Assembly (NCBI GenBank): GCA_020636135.1
Contig: JACJYK010000002.1
Span: forward strand, 763,501 to 827,500
DNA length: 64,000 nucleotides
Direction: 5' to 3'
From: Lewinellaceae bacterium
GTDB lineage: Bacteria > Bacteroidota > Bacteroidia > Chitinophagales > Saprospiraceae
Below, piece after piece: positions 52,676 through 62,600 of the stretch (within the stretch, counting starts at the first letter, position 1; the number at the start of each line of letters is the position of its first letter). The translations under genes and the position numbers were made by a program. Under the pieces are notes generated by a model. It made no database searches and was not told the DNA's origin. It was given only the letters and a program-made list of their open reading frames with translations.

Positions 52676-53053
52676 ATGGCTCGTATAGCAGGTATAGACC
52701 TCCCAAGACATAAACGTGGCGTCATCGGATTGACCTATATCTTTGGCATTGGCAAGACCACTGCCGGTAAGATACTGGATAAGGCTAACATCAGCCATGA
52801 CACCAAGGTGGAAGGCTGGTCGGATGAAAACGTTCGTACCATATCCCGTATCATCCAGGAAGATCTCAAAGTAGAAGGTGAATTGCGTTCTGAAGTGCAG
52901 TTGAATATCAAGCGCCTCATGGATATCGCCTGTTACCGTGGGTTGCGTCACCGTAAAGGTCTGCCGGTGCGTGGTCAGAGAACGAAAACAAATGCACGGA
53001 CCCGTAAGGGAAGAAGAAAGACCGTTGCAAATAAGAAGAAAGCAACTAAATAA
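52676..53053 (+). CDS. rpsM: Ribosomal protein S13
   Basis: 125 residues. 30S head protein contacting the P-site tRNA and forming bridge B1. MARIAGIDLPRHKRGVIGLT opens it, and RGLRHRKGLPVRGQRTKTNA precedes the basic tail that reaches the P site. First gene of the alpha segment. Confidence 0.98.
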   Translation: MARIAGIDLPRHKRGVIGLTYIFGIGKTTAGKILDKANISHDTKVEGWSDENVRTISRIIQEDLKVEGELRSEVQLNIKRLMDIACYRGLRHRKGLPVRGQRTKTNARTRKGRRKTVANKKKATK

Positions 53054-53089
53054 AACATAATCACTCCATAGTCCGATTAATCCTATAGT

Positions 53090-53476
53090 ATGGCTAAAGC
53101 GAAAAAGGTTAAAAAAAGGAAAGTGCATGTTGACCATGACGGATACGTGTACATCCTGGCAAGTTTTAATAACCTGATTGTGACGCTGACCAACAAACAA
53201 GGTCAGGTGATCTCCTGGGCATCCGCCGGTAAGGCTGGTTTCCGTGGATCGAAGAAGAATACTCCTTATGCAGCGCAGGTTGCGGCTACTTCTGCTGCCA
53301 ATACGGCCTATGAAGCGGGTATGCGTTCAGCGGAGGTCTATGTAAAAGGACCGGGCTCCGGACGAGAGGCAGCAATCCGTGCTATTGATGGTATCGGGAT
53401 CCGCGTTAACCGGATATTGGATACCACTCCAATACCGCATAACGGTTGCCGTCCTCCCAAGAAAAGAAGAGTATAA
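53090..53476 (+). CDS. rpsK: Ribosomal protein S11
   Basis: 128 residues. Platform protein near the Shine-Dalgarno/anti-SD helix. YILASFNNLIVTLTNKQGQV, SAEVYVKGPGSGREAAIRA and the C-terminal PHNGCRPPKKRRV are typical. The cluster it belongs to lacks SD sequences, so the anti-SD cleft is likely little used here. Confidence 0.98.
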   Translation: MAKAKKVKKRKVHVDHDGYVYILASFNNLIVTLTNKQGQVISWASAGKAGFRGSKKNTPYAAQVAATSAANTAYEAGMRSAEVYVKGPGSGREAAIRAIDGIGIRVNRILDTTPIPHNGCRPPKKRRV

Positions 53477-53503
53477 TTTCAATCCTAAGAAGAATCGATA
53501 ATT

Positions 53504-54115
53504 ATGGCGCGTTATACTGGACCTAGAACGAAAAAAGCCAGAACGTTTGGTGAACCCATTTTCGGACCGGACAATTCGTTTGAAAAACGTAAATACCCTG
53601 CCGGACAACACGGGTTGACCCGCAAAAGAAAGACCAAGTCAGACTATGCTCTCCAGCTGATGGAGAAGCAGAAAGCTAAATATACCTATGGTGTCCTGGA
53701 ACGCCAGTTTCGCAATCTTTTCGATCATGCGAACCGGAAGAAAGGGGTTACCGGTGAAATCCTGCTCCAATTTCTGGAAGCACGGCTGGACAATACAGTG
53801 TTCCGCCTTGGTATCTCACCTACCCGTCGCGGTGCCAGACAACTCGTGTCACACAAACACATCGTGGTTAATGGCGTTGTTACCAACATCCCGTCCTTTC
53901 AGCTGAAACCGGGTGATGTCATTCAGGTACGTGGAAAATCCCAACACCTGGATGCAATCCACCATTCCGTACATGCGAAATCAGAAATCCGCAAATTTGG
54001 CTGGCTGGAGTTTAATCCGGAAAAAATGGAAGGTAAATTCCTGGCTTATCCGGAACGTGAAAACATACCCGAAAAGATCAACGAACAGTTGATTGTGGAA
54101 TTGTATTCCAAGTAA
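53504..54115 (+). CDS. rpsD: Ribosomal protein S4
   Basis: 203 residues. Nucleates the 30S body and shapes the mRNA entry pore. RYTGPRTKKARTFGEPIFGP, KRKYPAGQHG-type basic strip and the S4 RNA-binding domain (FRLGISPTRRGARQLVSHKH) are seen. Zinc Cys motifs of some S4 are absent. In enterics S4 represses the alpha operon. Confidence 0.98.
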   Translation: MARYTGPRTKKARTFGEPIFGPDNSFEKRKYPAGQHGLTRKRKTKSDYALQLMEKQKAKYTYGVLERQFRNLFDHANRKKGVTGEILLQFLEARLDNTVFRLGISPTRRGARQLVSHKHIVVNGVVTNIPSFQLKPGDVIQVRGKSQHLDAIHHSVHAKSEIRKFGWLEFNPEKMEGKFLAYPERENIPEKINEQLIVELYSK

Positions 54116-54166
54116 TCTGCTTGGCTGGTTATTTTGATATTGAACTAATTCTAAGTTTGCTAGCAA

Positions 54167-55165
54167 ATGAATATTCTTAATTTTCAGAAACCAGATAAAA
54201 TCATTCTCCAAAAGGCTACTGAGTTTGAAGGTGTCTTCGAATTTAAGCCGCTGGAGCCTGGTTTTGGTCAGACCATCGGCAACAGCCTGCGGAGGGTATT
54301 GCTCTCTTCATTGGAAGGTTTTGCCATTTCCGCCGTACGTATCGGTGGTGTTGACCACGAATTTGCCACCATCCGTGGTGTGGTTGAGGATGTAGTCGAC
54401 ATCATCCTGAACCTGAAGCAGGTCCGGTTAAAGAATGTGCTGAATGACGATAGTGTAAAAGAAGAGACCATCTACCTGACCATCAGCGGAAAAGATGTAT
54501 TTACTGCCGGTGACATTGAATCTTTTACCAACGTGTTTAAGATCATGAACCCCGAGCTGGTCATCTGCCACATGGAAAACTTCGTTAACATCGAAATGGA
54601 GTTAACGGTGACCAAAGGCAGAGGTTACGTACCTGCAGATGAGAACCTGAATAAGGAGGCTCCGATCGGAGTTATTCCATTGGATGCCATCTTTACGCCG
54701 ATCAAAAATGTTTCATACGCTGTATCCAATACCCGTGTAGGGCAACGGACAGACTATGAGAAACTCACGATTGAGGTGACAACAGACGGAACCATCCATC
54801 CGGAAGATGCCGTTAAGCAGGCTTCACGGATCCTGATCCAGCACCTGATGCTGATCACCGATGAGAACATCACCTTTGATGATGATTCCCGCCGTGAAGA
54901 TCAGATCGTGGATGAGCACATCCTGCATATGCGCAAATTGCTAAAGACTTCGCTGGAAGATCTTGATCTGTCCGTTCGGGCATACAATTGCCTCAAAGCA
55001 GCCAAGATCAATACCCTCGGAGAATTGGTAAAATACGATACGCACGAACTGCTTAAGTTCCGCAACTTTGGTAAGAAGTCCTTGGTTGAAATCGAAGAAT
55101 TGTTGCAGACCAAGAACCTCACCTTTGGCATGGATTTGTCAAAATATAAACTGGACGAAGAATAA
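54167..55165 (+). CDS. rpoA: RNA polymerase alpha subunit
   Basis: 332 residues (E. coli 329). The N-terminal domain (dimerisation, beta/beta' docking) carries GFGQTIGNSLRRVLLSSLEG. The C-terminal domain (about 250-320), which binds UP elements and regulators, shows LDLSVRAYNCLKAAKINTLG and FRNFGKKSLVEIEELL. A nested hairpin overlaps its stop codon. It is separated from rplQ by 110 bp. Confidence 0.98.
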   Translation: MNILNFQKPDKIILQKATEFEGVFEFKPLEPGFGQTIGNSLRRVLLSSLEGFAISAVRIGGVDHEFATIRGVVEDVVDIILNLKQVRLKNVLNDDSVKEETIYLTISGKDVFTAGDIESFTNVFKIMNPELVICHMENFVNIEMELTVTKGRGYVPADENLNKEAPIGVIPLDAIFTPIKNVSYAVSNTRVGQRTDYEKLTIEVTTDGTIHPEDAVKQASRILIQHLMLITDENITFDDDSRREDQIVDEHILHMRKLLKTSLEDLDLSVRAYNCLKAAKINTLGELVKYDTHELLKFRNFGKKSLVEIEELLQTKNLTFGMDLSKYKLDEE

Positions 55166-55191
55166 TTCCTGCCGTACTGAGGGAATCGTCC
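55153..55191 (+). promoter_or_regulatory. Nested hairpin at the rpoA stop
   Basis: GGACG (55153-55157) pairs with CGTCC (55187-55191), and inside it ATTCC (55165-55169) pairs with GGAAT (55182-55186); the right arms are contiguous, with a 7-nt bulge on the left. The stop codon lies in the structure. No T tract follows, so it is not a simple terminator. Confidence 0.35.
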
Positions 55192-55275
55192 GGACTTAAA
55201 TAAAACTGCAATTACGGATCGGGGATAAAGACGGAATACATCCTCAGCGTGTTGCGAAGTTCATAAAATGGTAAA

Positions 55276-55755
55276 ATGAATCACGGGAACAAACAAAACC
55301 ATCTCGGTAGAAAAAAGGGCCATCGCGACGCTTTGTTGAGCAACCTGGCCATCGCATTGATCAAGCATAAGCGGATCAGCACCACACTGGCTAAAGCGAA
55401 AGCATTGCGTCAGTATGTAGAGCCTCTGGTGACCAAAGGAAAGGAAAATACCACGCACTCACGCCGCGTAGTTTTCAGCTATCTCAATAATAAAGAAGCG
55501 GTAACTGAGCTTTTCAGCACAGTAGCTGAGCGTGTAGCAAGTCGCCCCGGTGGTTATACCCGTGTGATCAGAACCGGCTTCCGTCTGGGTGACGGGGCTG
55601 AAACTGCCATGATTGAACTGGTCGATTTTAATGATGTGCTCACCAAAAGCACCTCTCCTGCAAAAGCCACTAAAAAGCGGACTCGCCGTGGTAGCAAACC
55701 AAAAGCAGCTGAAACCGTGGCACCTCCGGTATCGGCTAAACAAGAAGAAGAATAA
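55276..55755 (+). CDS. rplQ: Ribosomal protein L17
   Basis: 159 residues, longer than E. coli (127) because of a Lys/Ala/Pro-rich tail (TKKRTRRGSKPKAAETVAPP) common in Bacteroidota. Tunnel-exit protein of the 50S subunit. NHLGRKKGHRDALLSNLAIA and LIKHKRISTTLAKAK are the conserved N-terminal blocks. Last gene of the ribosomal cluster; a strong terminator follows 23 bp later. Confidence 0.98.
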   Translation: MNHGNKQNHLGRKKGHRDALLSNLAIALIKHKRISTTLAKAKALRQYVEPLVTKGKENTTHSRRVVFSYLNNKEAVTELFSTVAERVASRPGGYTRVIRTGFRLGDGAETAMIELVDFNDVLTKSTSPAKATKKRTRRGSKPKAAETVAPPVSAKQEEE

Positions 55756-55778
55756 AGTGCATAGCCATTTAGCATATG

Positions 55779-55814
55779 AATCCCTAATCGGTCGTCCGGT
55801 TAGGGATTTTTTTT
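55779..55814 (+). terminator. Intrinsic terminator of the ribosomal cluster
   Basis: A 13-pair stem (55779-55791 with 55796-55808; one G-U pair), loop TCGT, and eight T at 55807-55814. Placed 23 bp after the rplQ stop. Confidence 0.93.
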
Positions 55815-55846
55815 GCAATAACACCCAACACCGGCCTGGCAATCGG

Positions 55847-55854
55847 TATATTTG
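55847..55854 (+). promoter_or_regulatory. -7 promoter element of carA
   Basis: TATATTTG, a perfect TAnnTTTG, lies 24 nt before the carA start and 33 nt after the cluster terminator. No clear -33 TTG is present. Confidence 0.55.
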
Positions 55855-55878
55855 CGAAAACTCAGAAAAGTCATTTCA

Positions 55879-56988
55879 ATGGATTCCATCGGAAGCCGCC
55901 CGGCAGTATTGGTCTTAGAGGACGGAACAGTTTTTCATGGTAAAGCCGCAGGTGCCATCGGTACGACAAGCGGTGAAATATGTTTCAATACCGGTATGAC
56001 CGGATACCAGGAAATATTTACCGATCCCTCGTATTTCGGCCAGATCCTCGTCGCTACCAATGCCCACATCGGCAATTATGGTATTAAGGAAGAAGAAGTC
56101 GAATCCGACTCCATCAAGATATCTGGATTTATTTGCAAGAATTTCACCGATCGGGGTTATTCAAGACAATTGGCCGACCTTTCTATCCAGGATTATTTTG
56201 AGCGGGAACAACTTGTCGCCATTCAGGATGTCGATACAAGGGCTATCGTCAGGCATATCCGTACCAAAGGGGCAATGAATGCCATAATTTCCTCCGAAGA
56301 ACTGGACATCGAAAAATTAATGCAGCAACTCAATCAAACTCCTTCCATGGATGGATTGGAGCTGGCTACCAGGGTTACCACCCAGGAGGCTTATTTCCTA
56401 GGGAATCCAAATGCCAGGTGGAAGGTTGCTGTTCTGGATTTTGGTACCAAACGGAACATCCTGAACTGTTTCATCGAGCGTGATTGCTTCCTTCGGGTAT
56501 TTCCGGCTACCACTACATTTGCTGAAATCAAGAAATGGGAACCGGATGGTTATTTCCTTTCCAATGGTCCCGGTGATCCGGCGCCCATGGAATATGCCAT
56601 TGTAACCATTCGCGAAATAATCAAGGAAGGAAAACCGACCTTTGGTATCTGTCTGGGACACCAGCTGCTTGCCTTGGCTATGGGTATTTCTACCTTTAAA
56701 ATGCACCATGGGCACCGGGGTATCAATCATCCGGTTAAGAACCTGATCACCGGCTCCTGCGAGATCACCAGCCAGAATCATGGCTTTGGTGTAGATCCCG
56801 CTGATCTTGAGAAACATACCGATCTGGTAGAGATTACCCACCGGAACCTGAATGATCAGAGCATCGAAGGCATCCGGCTCAGGAAAGCACCGGCTTTTTC
56901 GGTGCAGTACCATCCGGAAGCAGCACCCGGTCCTCACGATGCCCGCTACCTGTTTGATCAGTTTATTCAATTAATGGAAAAACAATAA
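55879..56988 (+). CDS. carA: Carbamoyl-phosphate synthase small (glutaminase) subunit
   Basis: 369 residues from the ATG at 55879. A TTG-initiated frame begins 27 bp earlier, inside the promoter region, and is unlikely. Provides ammonia from glutamine to CarB for arginine and pyrimidine synthesis. The N-terminal domain has GTTSGEICFNTGMTGYQEIF; the class I amidotransferase part has the nucleophile loop FGICLGHQLLALA and the His-Glu pair VQYHPEAAPGP. carB is not in the window. It ends 11 bp before eno, so both probably share a transcript. Confidence 0.97.
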   Translation: MDSIGSRPAVLVLEDGTVFHGKAAGAIGTTSGEICFNTGMTGYQEIFTDPSYFGQILVATNAHIGNYGIKEEEVESDSIKISGFICKNFTDRGYSRQLADLSIQDYFEREQLVAIQDVDTRAIVRHIRTKGAMNAIISSEELDIEKLMQQLNQTPSMDGLELATRVTTQEAYFLGNPNARWKVAVLDFGTKRNILNCFIERDCFLRVFPATTTFAEIKKWEPDGYFLSNGPGDPAPMEYAIVTIREIIKEGKPTFGICLGHQLLALAMGISTFKMHHGHRGINHPVKNLITGSCEITSQNHGFGVDPADLEKHTDLVEITHRNLNDQSIEGIRLRKAPAFSVQYHPEAAPGPHDARYLFDQFIQLMEKQ

Positions 56989-56999
56989 AATACATTACC

Positions 57000-58286
57000 A
57001 TGAGTACAATCGTTGACTTGCGTGCCCGGGAGATATTAGACTCCAGGGGGAATCCTACCGTTGAAGTGGAGGTATTGACTGAAGACGGCATTTTGGGGCG
57101 CGCCGCGGTGCCTTCTGGTGCTTCCACCGGCAAATACGAAGCAGTCGAATTGCGTGATAACGATAAAAAGCGATTCGGTGGCAAAGGGGTATTAAAGGCA
57201 TGCGAACACGTCAATGAGAAAATCAGCGAAGCTCTGATTGGTATCAGTGTCTTCGAACAGCGCCTGATCGATCAGGTTATGATTGAACTGGATGGCACCA
57301 CCAATAAAGCAAAACTGGGAGCCAATGCAATCCTGGGCGTATCTCTGGCAGTTAGTAAAGCAGCTGCCCTTTCCAGTAGCCAATCCCTGTTCAGATACGT
57401 GGGAGGAGTTAATGCATTTACCCTGCCGGTTCCCCTGATGAACATCCTGAATGGAGGAAGCCATGCCGATAACAACATCGATTTTCAGGAATTTATGATC
57501 GTTCCGGTAGGTGGTGAGTCTTTTTCAGAAGCATTGCGCATGGGCGTTGAGGTCTTCCACCAGCTGAAATCCGTGCTTAAGAAGAAAGGCCTGTCCACCA
57601 ATGTTGGTGATGAGGGAGGATTTGCTCCGAGCCTGACTTCCAACGAAGAAGCCATCAATACCGTAATCCAGGCCATTGAGACAGCTGGATTCCGCCCGGG
57701 CGAAGATGTCTTTATAGCAATGGATGCAGCGGCAAGCGAATTTTACGATGAGGAAGCCAAAGTCTACCATTTCCATAAAAGCAAAGGTGAAAAACTAACT
57801 TCCGCCGAGATGGTCAGTTATTGGGTGGACTGGTGCAAAAAATACCCCATCATCTCCATTGAAGACGGACTGCATGAAGATGACTGGAGTGGCTGGGCAG
57901 AGCTGACTAAAGCTCTTGGCAATAAGGTGCAATTGGTGGGTGATGACCTGTTTGTTACCAATGTCTCCAAGTTGCAGCGGGGTATCGAAGAGAAAGTCGC
58001 CAACTCCATTTTGGTCAAAGTAAACCAGATTGGCACCCTGAGTGAAACCATCGATGCGGTTCAGCTTGCAACACGGAATGGGTATACATCCATCATGAGC
58101 CACCGTTCAGGAGAAACCGAAGACAGTACCATCTCTGATCTGGCAGTAGCATTGAATACCGGACAAATCAAGACAGGGTCGGGTTCAAGGTCTGACCGTA
58201 TGGCGAAATACAACCAGTTATTGCGGATCGAAGAGGAATTGGCTGAGACTGCTTATTTCCCTGGCCGTAAAGCTTTTAAACAATAA
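57000..58286 (+). CDS. eno: Enolase
   Basis: 428 residues. Interconverts 2-phosphoglycerate and phosphoenolpyruvate in glycolysis and gluconeogenesis. IVDLRAREILDSRGNPTVEV, the capping loop GASTGKYEAVELRD, NVGDEGGFAPSLTSNEEA, the Mg ligands in VGDDLFVTN and the catalytic SHRSGETEDSTI are all intact. Second gene after carA; a probable terminator follows. Confidence 0.98.
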   Translation: MSTIVDLRAREILDSRGNPTVEVEVLTEDGILGRAAVPSGASTGKYEAVELRDNDKKRFGGKGVLKACEHVNEKISEALIGISVFEQRLIDQVMIELDGTTNKAKLGANAILGVSLAVSKAAALSSSQSLFRYVGGVNAFTLPVPLMNILNGGSHADNNIDFQEFMIVPVGGESFSEALRMGVEVFHQLKSVLKKKGLSTNVGDEGGFAPSLTSNEEAINTVIQAIETAGFRPGEDVFIAMDAAASEFYDEEAKVYHFHKSKGEKLTSAEMVSYWVDWCKKYPIISIEDGLHEDDWSGWAELTKALGNKVQLVGDDLFVTNVSKLQRGIEEKVANSILVKVNQIGTLSETIDAVQLATRNGYTSIMSHRSGETEDSTISDLAVALNTGQIKTGSGSRSDRMAKYNQLLRIEEELAETAYFPGRKAFKQ

Positions 58287-58295
58287 ACAATTTTC

Positions 58296-58342
58296 CGATA
58301 CCGGACAAATTTGGATGGTAGTCTTCCTGGTGTATCGTTTTT
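58296..58342 (+). terminator. Probable terminator after eno
   Basis: CGATACC (58296-58302) pairs with GGTGTATCG (58329-58337, one bulged T), and the inner GGAC pairs partly with GTCTTCC. Five T follow at 58338-58342. Imperfect but well placed. Confidence 0.5.
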
Positions 58343-58390
58343 AAAAGGTGAATTAAATCGTATCTTGCAGCCAGACTAAAGGCTCAAAAT

Positions 58391-58735
58391 ATGCAGGTAA
58401 AAAGTATCCTGGAAAAATGGCCGTTTCCACCGGTCAAATGGCGGAAACTGGTGTTGAACAAATACGCCATAACACTACTGGCATTTCTGATTTGGATGAT
58501 CTTTTTCGATCAGAGCAGGGTGACCCGTCAGTGGATGCTTTCGGAAACCGTTTCAAATCTTGAACAAGAAAAAGAAGACTACCAGGACCGCATCGAAGAG
58601 GTGAAGGGCGACATCTATGACCTCGAGCGGAACAAAGAAAAATTTGCCCGCGAAAAATATTTCCTGCACCTGAAAGGCGAGGAAGTGTTTATAATGAAAG
58701 ACGAACAAAAAAAGGAGAAAACGCAATCTCAATGA
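58391..58735 (+). CDS. FtsB/DivIC-family septum formation protein
   Basis: 114 residues. One transmembrane segment (YAITLLAFLIWMIFF, about 26-41), then a periplasmic coiled coil (SETVSNLEQEKEDYQDRIEE) and the family-typical end of the coil (NKEKFAREKYFLHLKGEEVF). Members bridge early and late divisome proteins (FtsQ/FtsL). The stop overlaps the sucD start as ATGA, so the two are translationally coupled despite unrelated roles. Confidence 0.9.
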   Translation: MQVKSILEKWPFPPVKWRKLVLNKYAITLLAFLIWMIFFDQSRVTRQWMLSETVSNLEQEKEDYQDRIEEVKGDIYDLERNKEKFAREKYFLHLKGEEVFIMKDEQKKEKTQSQ

Positions 58736-59601
58736 GTGTATTGGTCAATAAGAACTCGAAGATCATTGTGCAGGGATTTACCGGCAAGGAAGGCACTTTT
58801 CATGCCGAGCAAATGATAGAATATGGCACTCCGGTGGTAGGAGGGGTGACACCTGGTAAAGGAGGAACACTTCACCTGGATCGACCCGTGTTTAACACCG
58901 TCGCCGATGCAGTTGAACAGGCAGGGGCAGATACTTCCGTCATCTTTGTACCGCCTGCATTTGCAGCGGACGCCATCATGGAAGCCGCTGATTCGGGTAT
59001 TAAAGTTATCGTTTGCATCACCGAAGGCATTCCGGTACAGGATATGGTCAAAGTGAAGGCTTATATCAGTGACCGTGATTGCCGGTTGATTGGGCCGAAT
59101 TGCCCTGGTATCATCACCCCAGGTGAAGCGAAAGTGGGCATTATGCCCGGCTTTATTCACCGGAAGGGGCACGTGGGCATTGTGTCCCGGTCTGGTACAT
59201 TGACTTATGAAGCCGTGGACCAGGTGACCAAGACCGGTATGGGACAGTCCACTTGTATCGGTATCGGTGGTGATCCCATCGTAGGTACCACAACCAAGGA
59301 AGCGGTCGAATTGTTGATGAATGACCCGGACACCCACGGCATCATCATGATCGGTGAGATCGGTGGAGGTATGGAGGCTGAAGCTGCCGAATATATTAAA
59401 GCCCACGGGACCAAACCAGTAGTCGGATTTATTGCTGGCCAAACGGCTCCTAAAGGCCGAAAAATGGGACATGCCGGAGCCATTATTGGCGGAAAAGATG
59501 ATACCGCTGAAGCAAAAATGAAAATTATGACCGCATGTGGCATTCATGTGGTGCAATCTCCAGCTGAAATTGGACAGACCATGTACGATCTATTGAAGTG
59601 A
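58732..59601 (+). CDS. sucD: Succinate-CoA ligase, alpha subunit
   Basis: 289 residues. TCA-cycle enzyme making succinate and NTP from succinyl-CoA. The CoA-binding Rossmann part has VQGFTGKEGTFHAEQM; RLIGPNCPGIITPGEAKVG follows, and the phosphohistidine loop is GHAGAIIGGKDD. sucC is not adjacent. The ATG overlaps the preceding stop by 4 bp. A hairpin terminator lies 34 bp after the stop. Confidence 0.97.
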   Translation: MSVLVNKNSKIIVQGFTGKEGTFHAEQMIEYGTPVVGGVTPGKGGTLHLDRPVFNTVADAVEQAGADTSVIFVPPAFAADAIMEAADSGIKVIVCITEGIPVQDMVKVKAYISDRDCRLIGPNCPGIITPGEAKVGIMPGFIHRKGHVGIVSRSGTLTYEAVDQVTKTGMGQSTCIGIGGDPIVGTTTKEAVELLMNDPDTHGIIMIGEIGGGMEAEAAEYIKAHGTKPVVGFIAGQTAPKGRKMGHAGAIIGGKDDTAEAKMKIMTACGIHVVQSPAEIGQTMYDLLK

Positions 59602-59634
59602 TCGCAATACTATATGGGCAAAACGAAACCAAAT

Positions 59635-59663
59635 AGCTCGTGCCTCCTGGCATGGGCTTTTTT
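59635..59663 (+). terminator. Intrinsic terminator after sucD
   Basis: AGCTCGTGCC (59635-59644) pairs with GGCATGGGCT (59649-59658) over ten positions (two G-U pairs) around loop TCCT, followed by T58-T63. It ends 4 bp before the convergent kinase stop. Confidence 0.8.
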
Positions 59664-59666
59664 GTT

Positions 59667-62600
59667 TTAAAGAGTTACCCGCTCCGTGATCATGTAGTTA
59701 TCCTTCATATGCATGAGCGGAAGGTCAATGATGAAGGTTGTTCCTTTATTAAGCTCGGTCTTGAAGTAGATTTTGCCATTAAAGGATTCGATGATATTGT
59801 GGGAAATGGCCAGGCCAAGACCGGTCCCTGAGCTCTTGGTAGTAAAGTTGGGATAGAAGACCTTGTCCTTCATGTTGTCCGGAATGCCGATACCGTTGTC
59901 TTCCACTTCTATGCGCGCATGGTCACCTTCTTTGTATAACCGGATCATGATTTTACCACGGCGTGATTTCGGAATGCATTGAGTCGCATTCTTGACCAGA
60001 TTGTTCAATACGCGTAGTAGGTGGTTCTTGTCCGCAAAGACATAGATCTCATCGATCGGCACATAGAGACTGATGTCCATGTCTTCCCGCTTACGGAACA
60101 GGTCATGCACATTAGCCACAATCTCATTGAGGATAACCTTTTCATTCTCCGGCTGGGGCATTTTTGCAAAATTGGAAAACTCCGAAGCAATCTGGGAAAG
60201 GTTGTCAATCTGCTCAACCAGGGTATGCGATACGCGGTCCACGACCTGCTGGATTTCTTCAGGCCGTGAGCGGATAGCCATTTGCATGTGCTGGATGCTC
60301 AATTTCATCGGAGTCAGCGGGTTTTTGATCTCGTGGGCCACCTGTTTGGCCATCTCCCGCCAGGCCATCTCCCGTTCCGTATGTGCCAGAAATTGAGCGC
60401 TGTCCTCCAATTTCTGGATCATTTCATTGTAATTGTTGATCAGTTCTCCGACCTCATCCATATTATCCCAATGGAGTTTTTTATTGGGTTGTCCTAATTT
60501 GATCTGCTTCAGGTTTTCACCCAGCGCAAAGAGTGGCCGGGTAATGGAGTTGGCAACCGCGATGGCCACGGATCCTGCCAGCAACAACAGGAAAATGTAC
60601 ACATTCAATAATGTGCCAATAAAGTCGTTGACGTTTTGCTGCAATAATTTGCTGCTATCCAGATCCGGAATGCTGATGAATCCGGCAAGACGGGTAGGCG
60701 TATATATGGGTGCGAAAAAGGTCGTTCCGTAATCCGACTGGATATCGAGATAGGTTACATCACCATCTCTGTTTGCTGCAAACTGCCGGTAGATATGGTA
60801 CGGTACCCACTCATTGTAAACCTGTGGTTGCATACCATTGGCAGAAAAGGACCTGAGCCGGTGGCCATATTGATCAAAGAGCTCCAGATTGGTCTTGTTA
60901 ATATTGGCGAAGTCCTTGAGTTGTACATTTATCCGATCGAGATTGGTTAATCCGGGGGATGTAGCTGTCATAGTCAACTCAATGGATTGGATCGCAGCTG
61001 ACAGTTTGGACCGCAATTGGCTGTATTGTGCTGCTTCAGAAGAGTTCTTGAAATAAAACACGGTAATCACGGCAATGATCAGAAAGGAGGCCATGATCAC
61101 AGCGATGACTGATAGCTGAATCCTGTTCCGGAGGGATTGGCTGTTACTCAAATCAATCTGTAGCGAGTTGGGTATGAACCGTCCGTAGGTGTTGGATAGA
61201 ACCAGCAGGATAAAGCAGATCAGGAATAAAATGAACACATAGCTGAATGCCGAAATGGGCTTGATCATACCCATGAGCGGCTTACCGATCACCGCGATAT
61301 TCCGTGGGTTCAGCCATACGAGCAACTCGGATCTCCCATCCTGGATAATTTCCTGATACCCCTGCTCTCCCGATATTTGAAATGGGAAGTTGATAGGATA
61401 GATATCCGGAGCATTCGTGGGATCGAGTACTCCGTCACGATAAAGCGCTACACTGTAATTTTCTACATTTTCGGGTGGATTGGTAAGCAATTCATATCCA
61501 ATCTGTTTGCGTAGTTCGAGATCTTCCAGCCAGTTGAATTTGAATAATATGATGGCTGTAAACCCGGAGAAAAGAATCAGCCAGGTGATCAGCCAGGTGA
61601 TCGAAGGTCGTACAGCTTCGAGAAACAACTCAAACAGGATGATGTATATCGCTGCGAACAGGAAGAAAAAGGTCCATGAAAATGCAATCGACAACAACCA
61701 GTAAACCGGTAACGATATAAAGGAAGCGGCCAGGTATCCAATTAACCGGACTTTGCGGTCCACATCGCGTTCGATGATTTCGGTAAGTAAACGATGATGA
61801 AGTACAAATAATGCTATGCACAGGATAATCAGGCAAACCAGGGCAACCAGGCTGATAATTTGACTGGCAAAGAAATTATCCAGCTCCAGGGGTATGCGCA
61901 GATTTAAGACAAAAGTCTGAGCGATACGGGCGAGGATCAAAAAACTGACAATGATAAAGATGTAGGTTAACCCGGTTAAAGGGATATCACCCAGTTTTTT
62001 CTTGCGCAGGTAAATGAAAAAACGATCACTTTGCCGGTGCAGGTAGAAAACCATACCCAACAGCAGCACACTTATTAGCGTATAGCCAGCCAGTTTTGAG
62101 GATATGGAACCATCGGCGAACATGGGCATGACGCTCAATGGAATGGATACAGCCAATAATAGGTTGCCAATGCCCCAGGCAGTATAGGTCTTCCATGGTT
62201 TCCAATCTGCATGCCGGCTGAGGAGTATGTATAACCCAAGAAACAGAATGATCCATAAGGTCACCGCCAGGATGATCAGCATGGTATTCTGGCTCTTGAG
62301 TTGACGCTCGATATTGATGGCAACAGGCAGCTGGTCAGGATTCAGCTCTATCCAGGATTTGCCTTCAGGCCAATGGACCTGGAGCATGTCCTCCACCTGG
62401 AAAAGGTAATTACCGATATCTTCCAGTGACGATAGACTGACCGCTTCGGTCGTGAGGGTTTTTTGTTTGTAAAACAGATAATGTTTTGTCCCGATCTGGA
62501 TGATGCCGTCCCGGATGGGTAATGCAAGCAGGCTGTCCAGTGCATCTACCGGAATCTTATTACCTGCCCAAAAGGTCCAGTTTGTTCTTTCTTTGACATA

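Noticed and set aside
37369..55755. Shine-Dalgarno sites
   Set aside because: No consistent AGGAGG-like sequence precedes the ribosomal genes, as expected for Bacteroidota.
55852..55878. TTG start for carA
   Set aside because: It lies in the promoter -7 region; the ATG at 55879 gives the expected N-terminus.
58729..59556. Minus-strand frame opposite sucD
   Set aside because: A mirror frame of a codon-biased gene; His-rich, Cys-rich composition typical of antisense frames.
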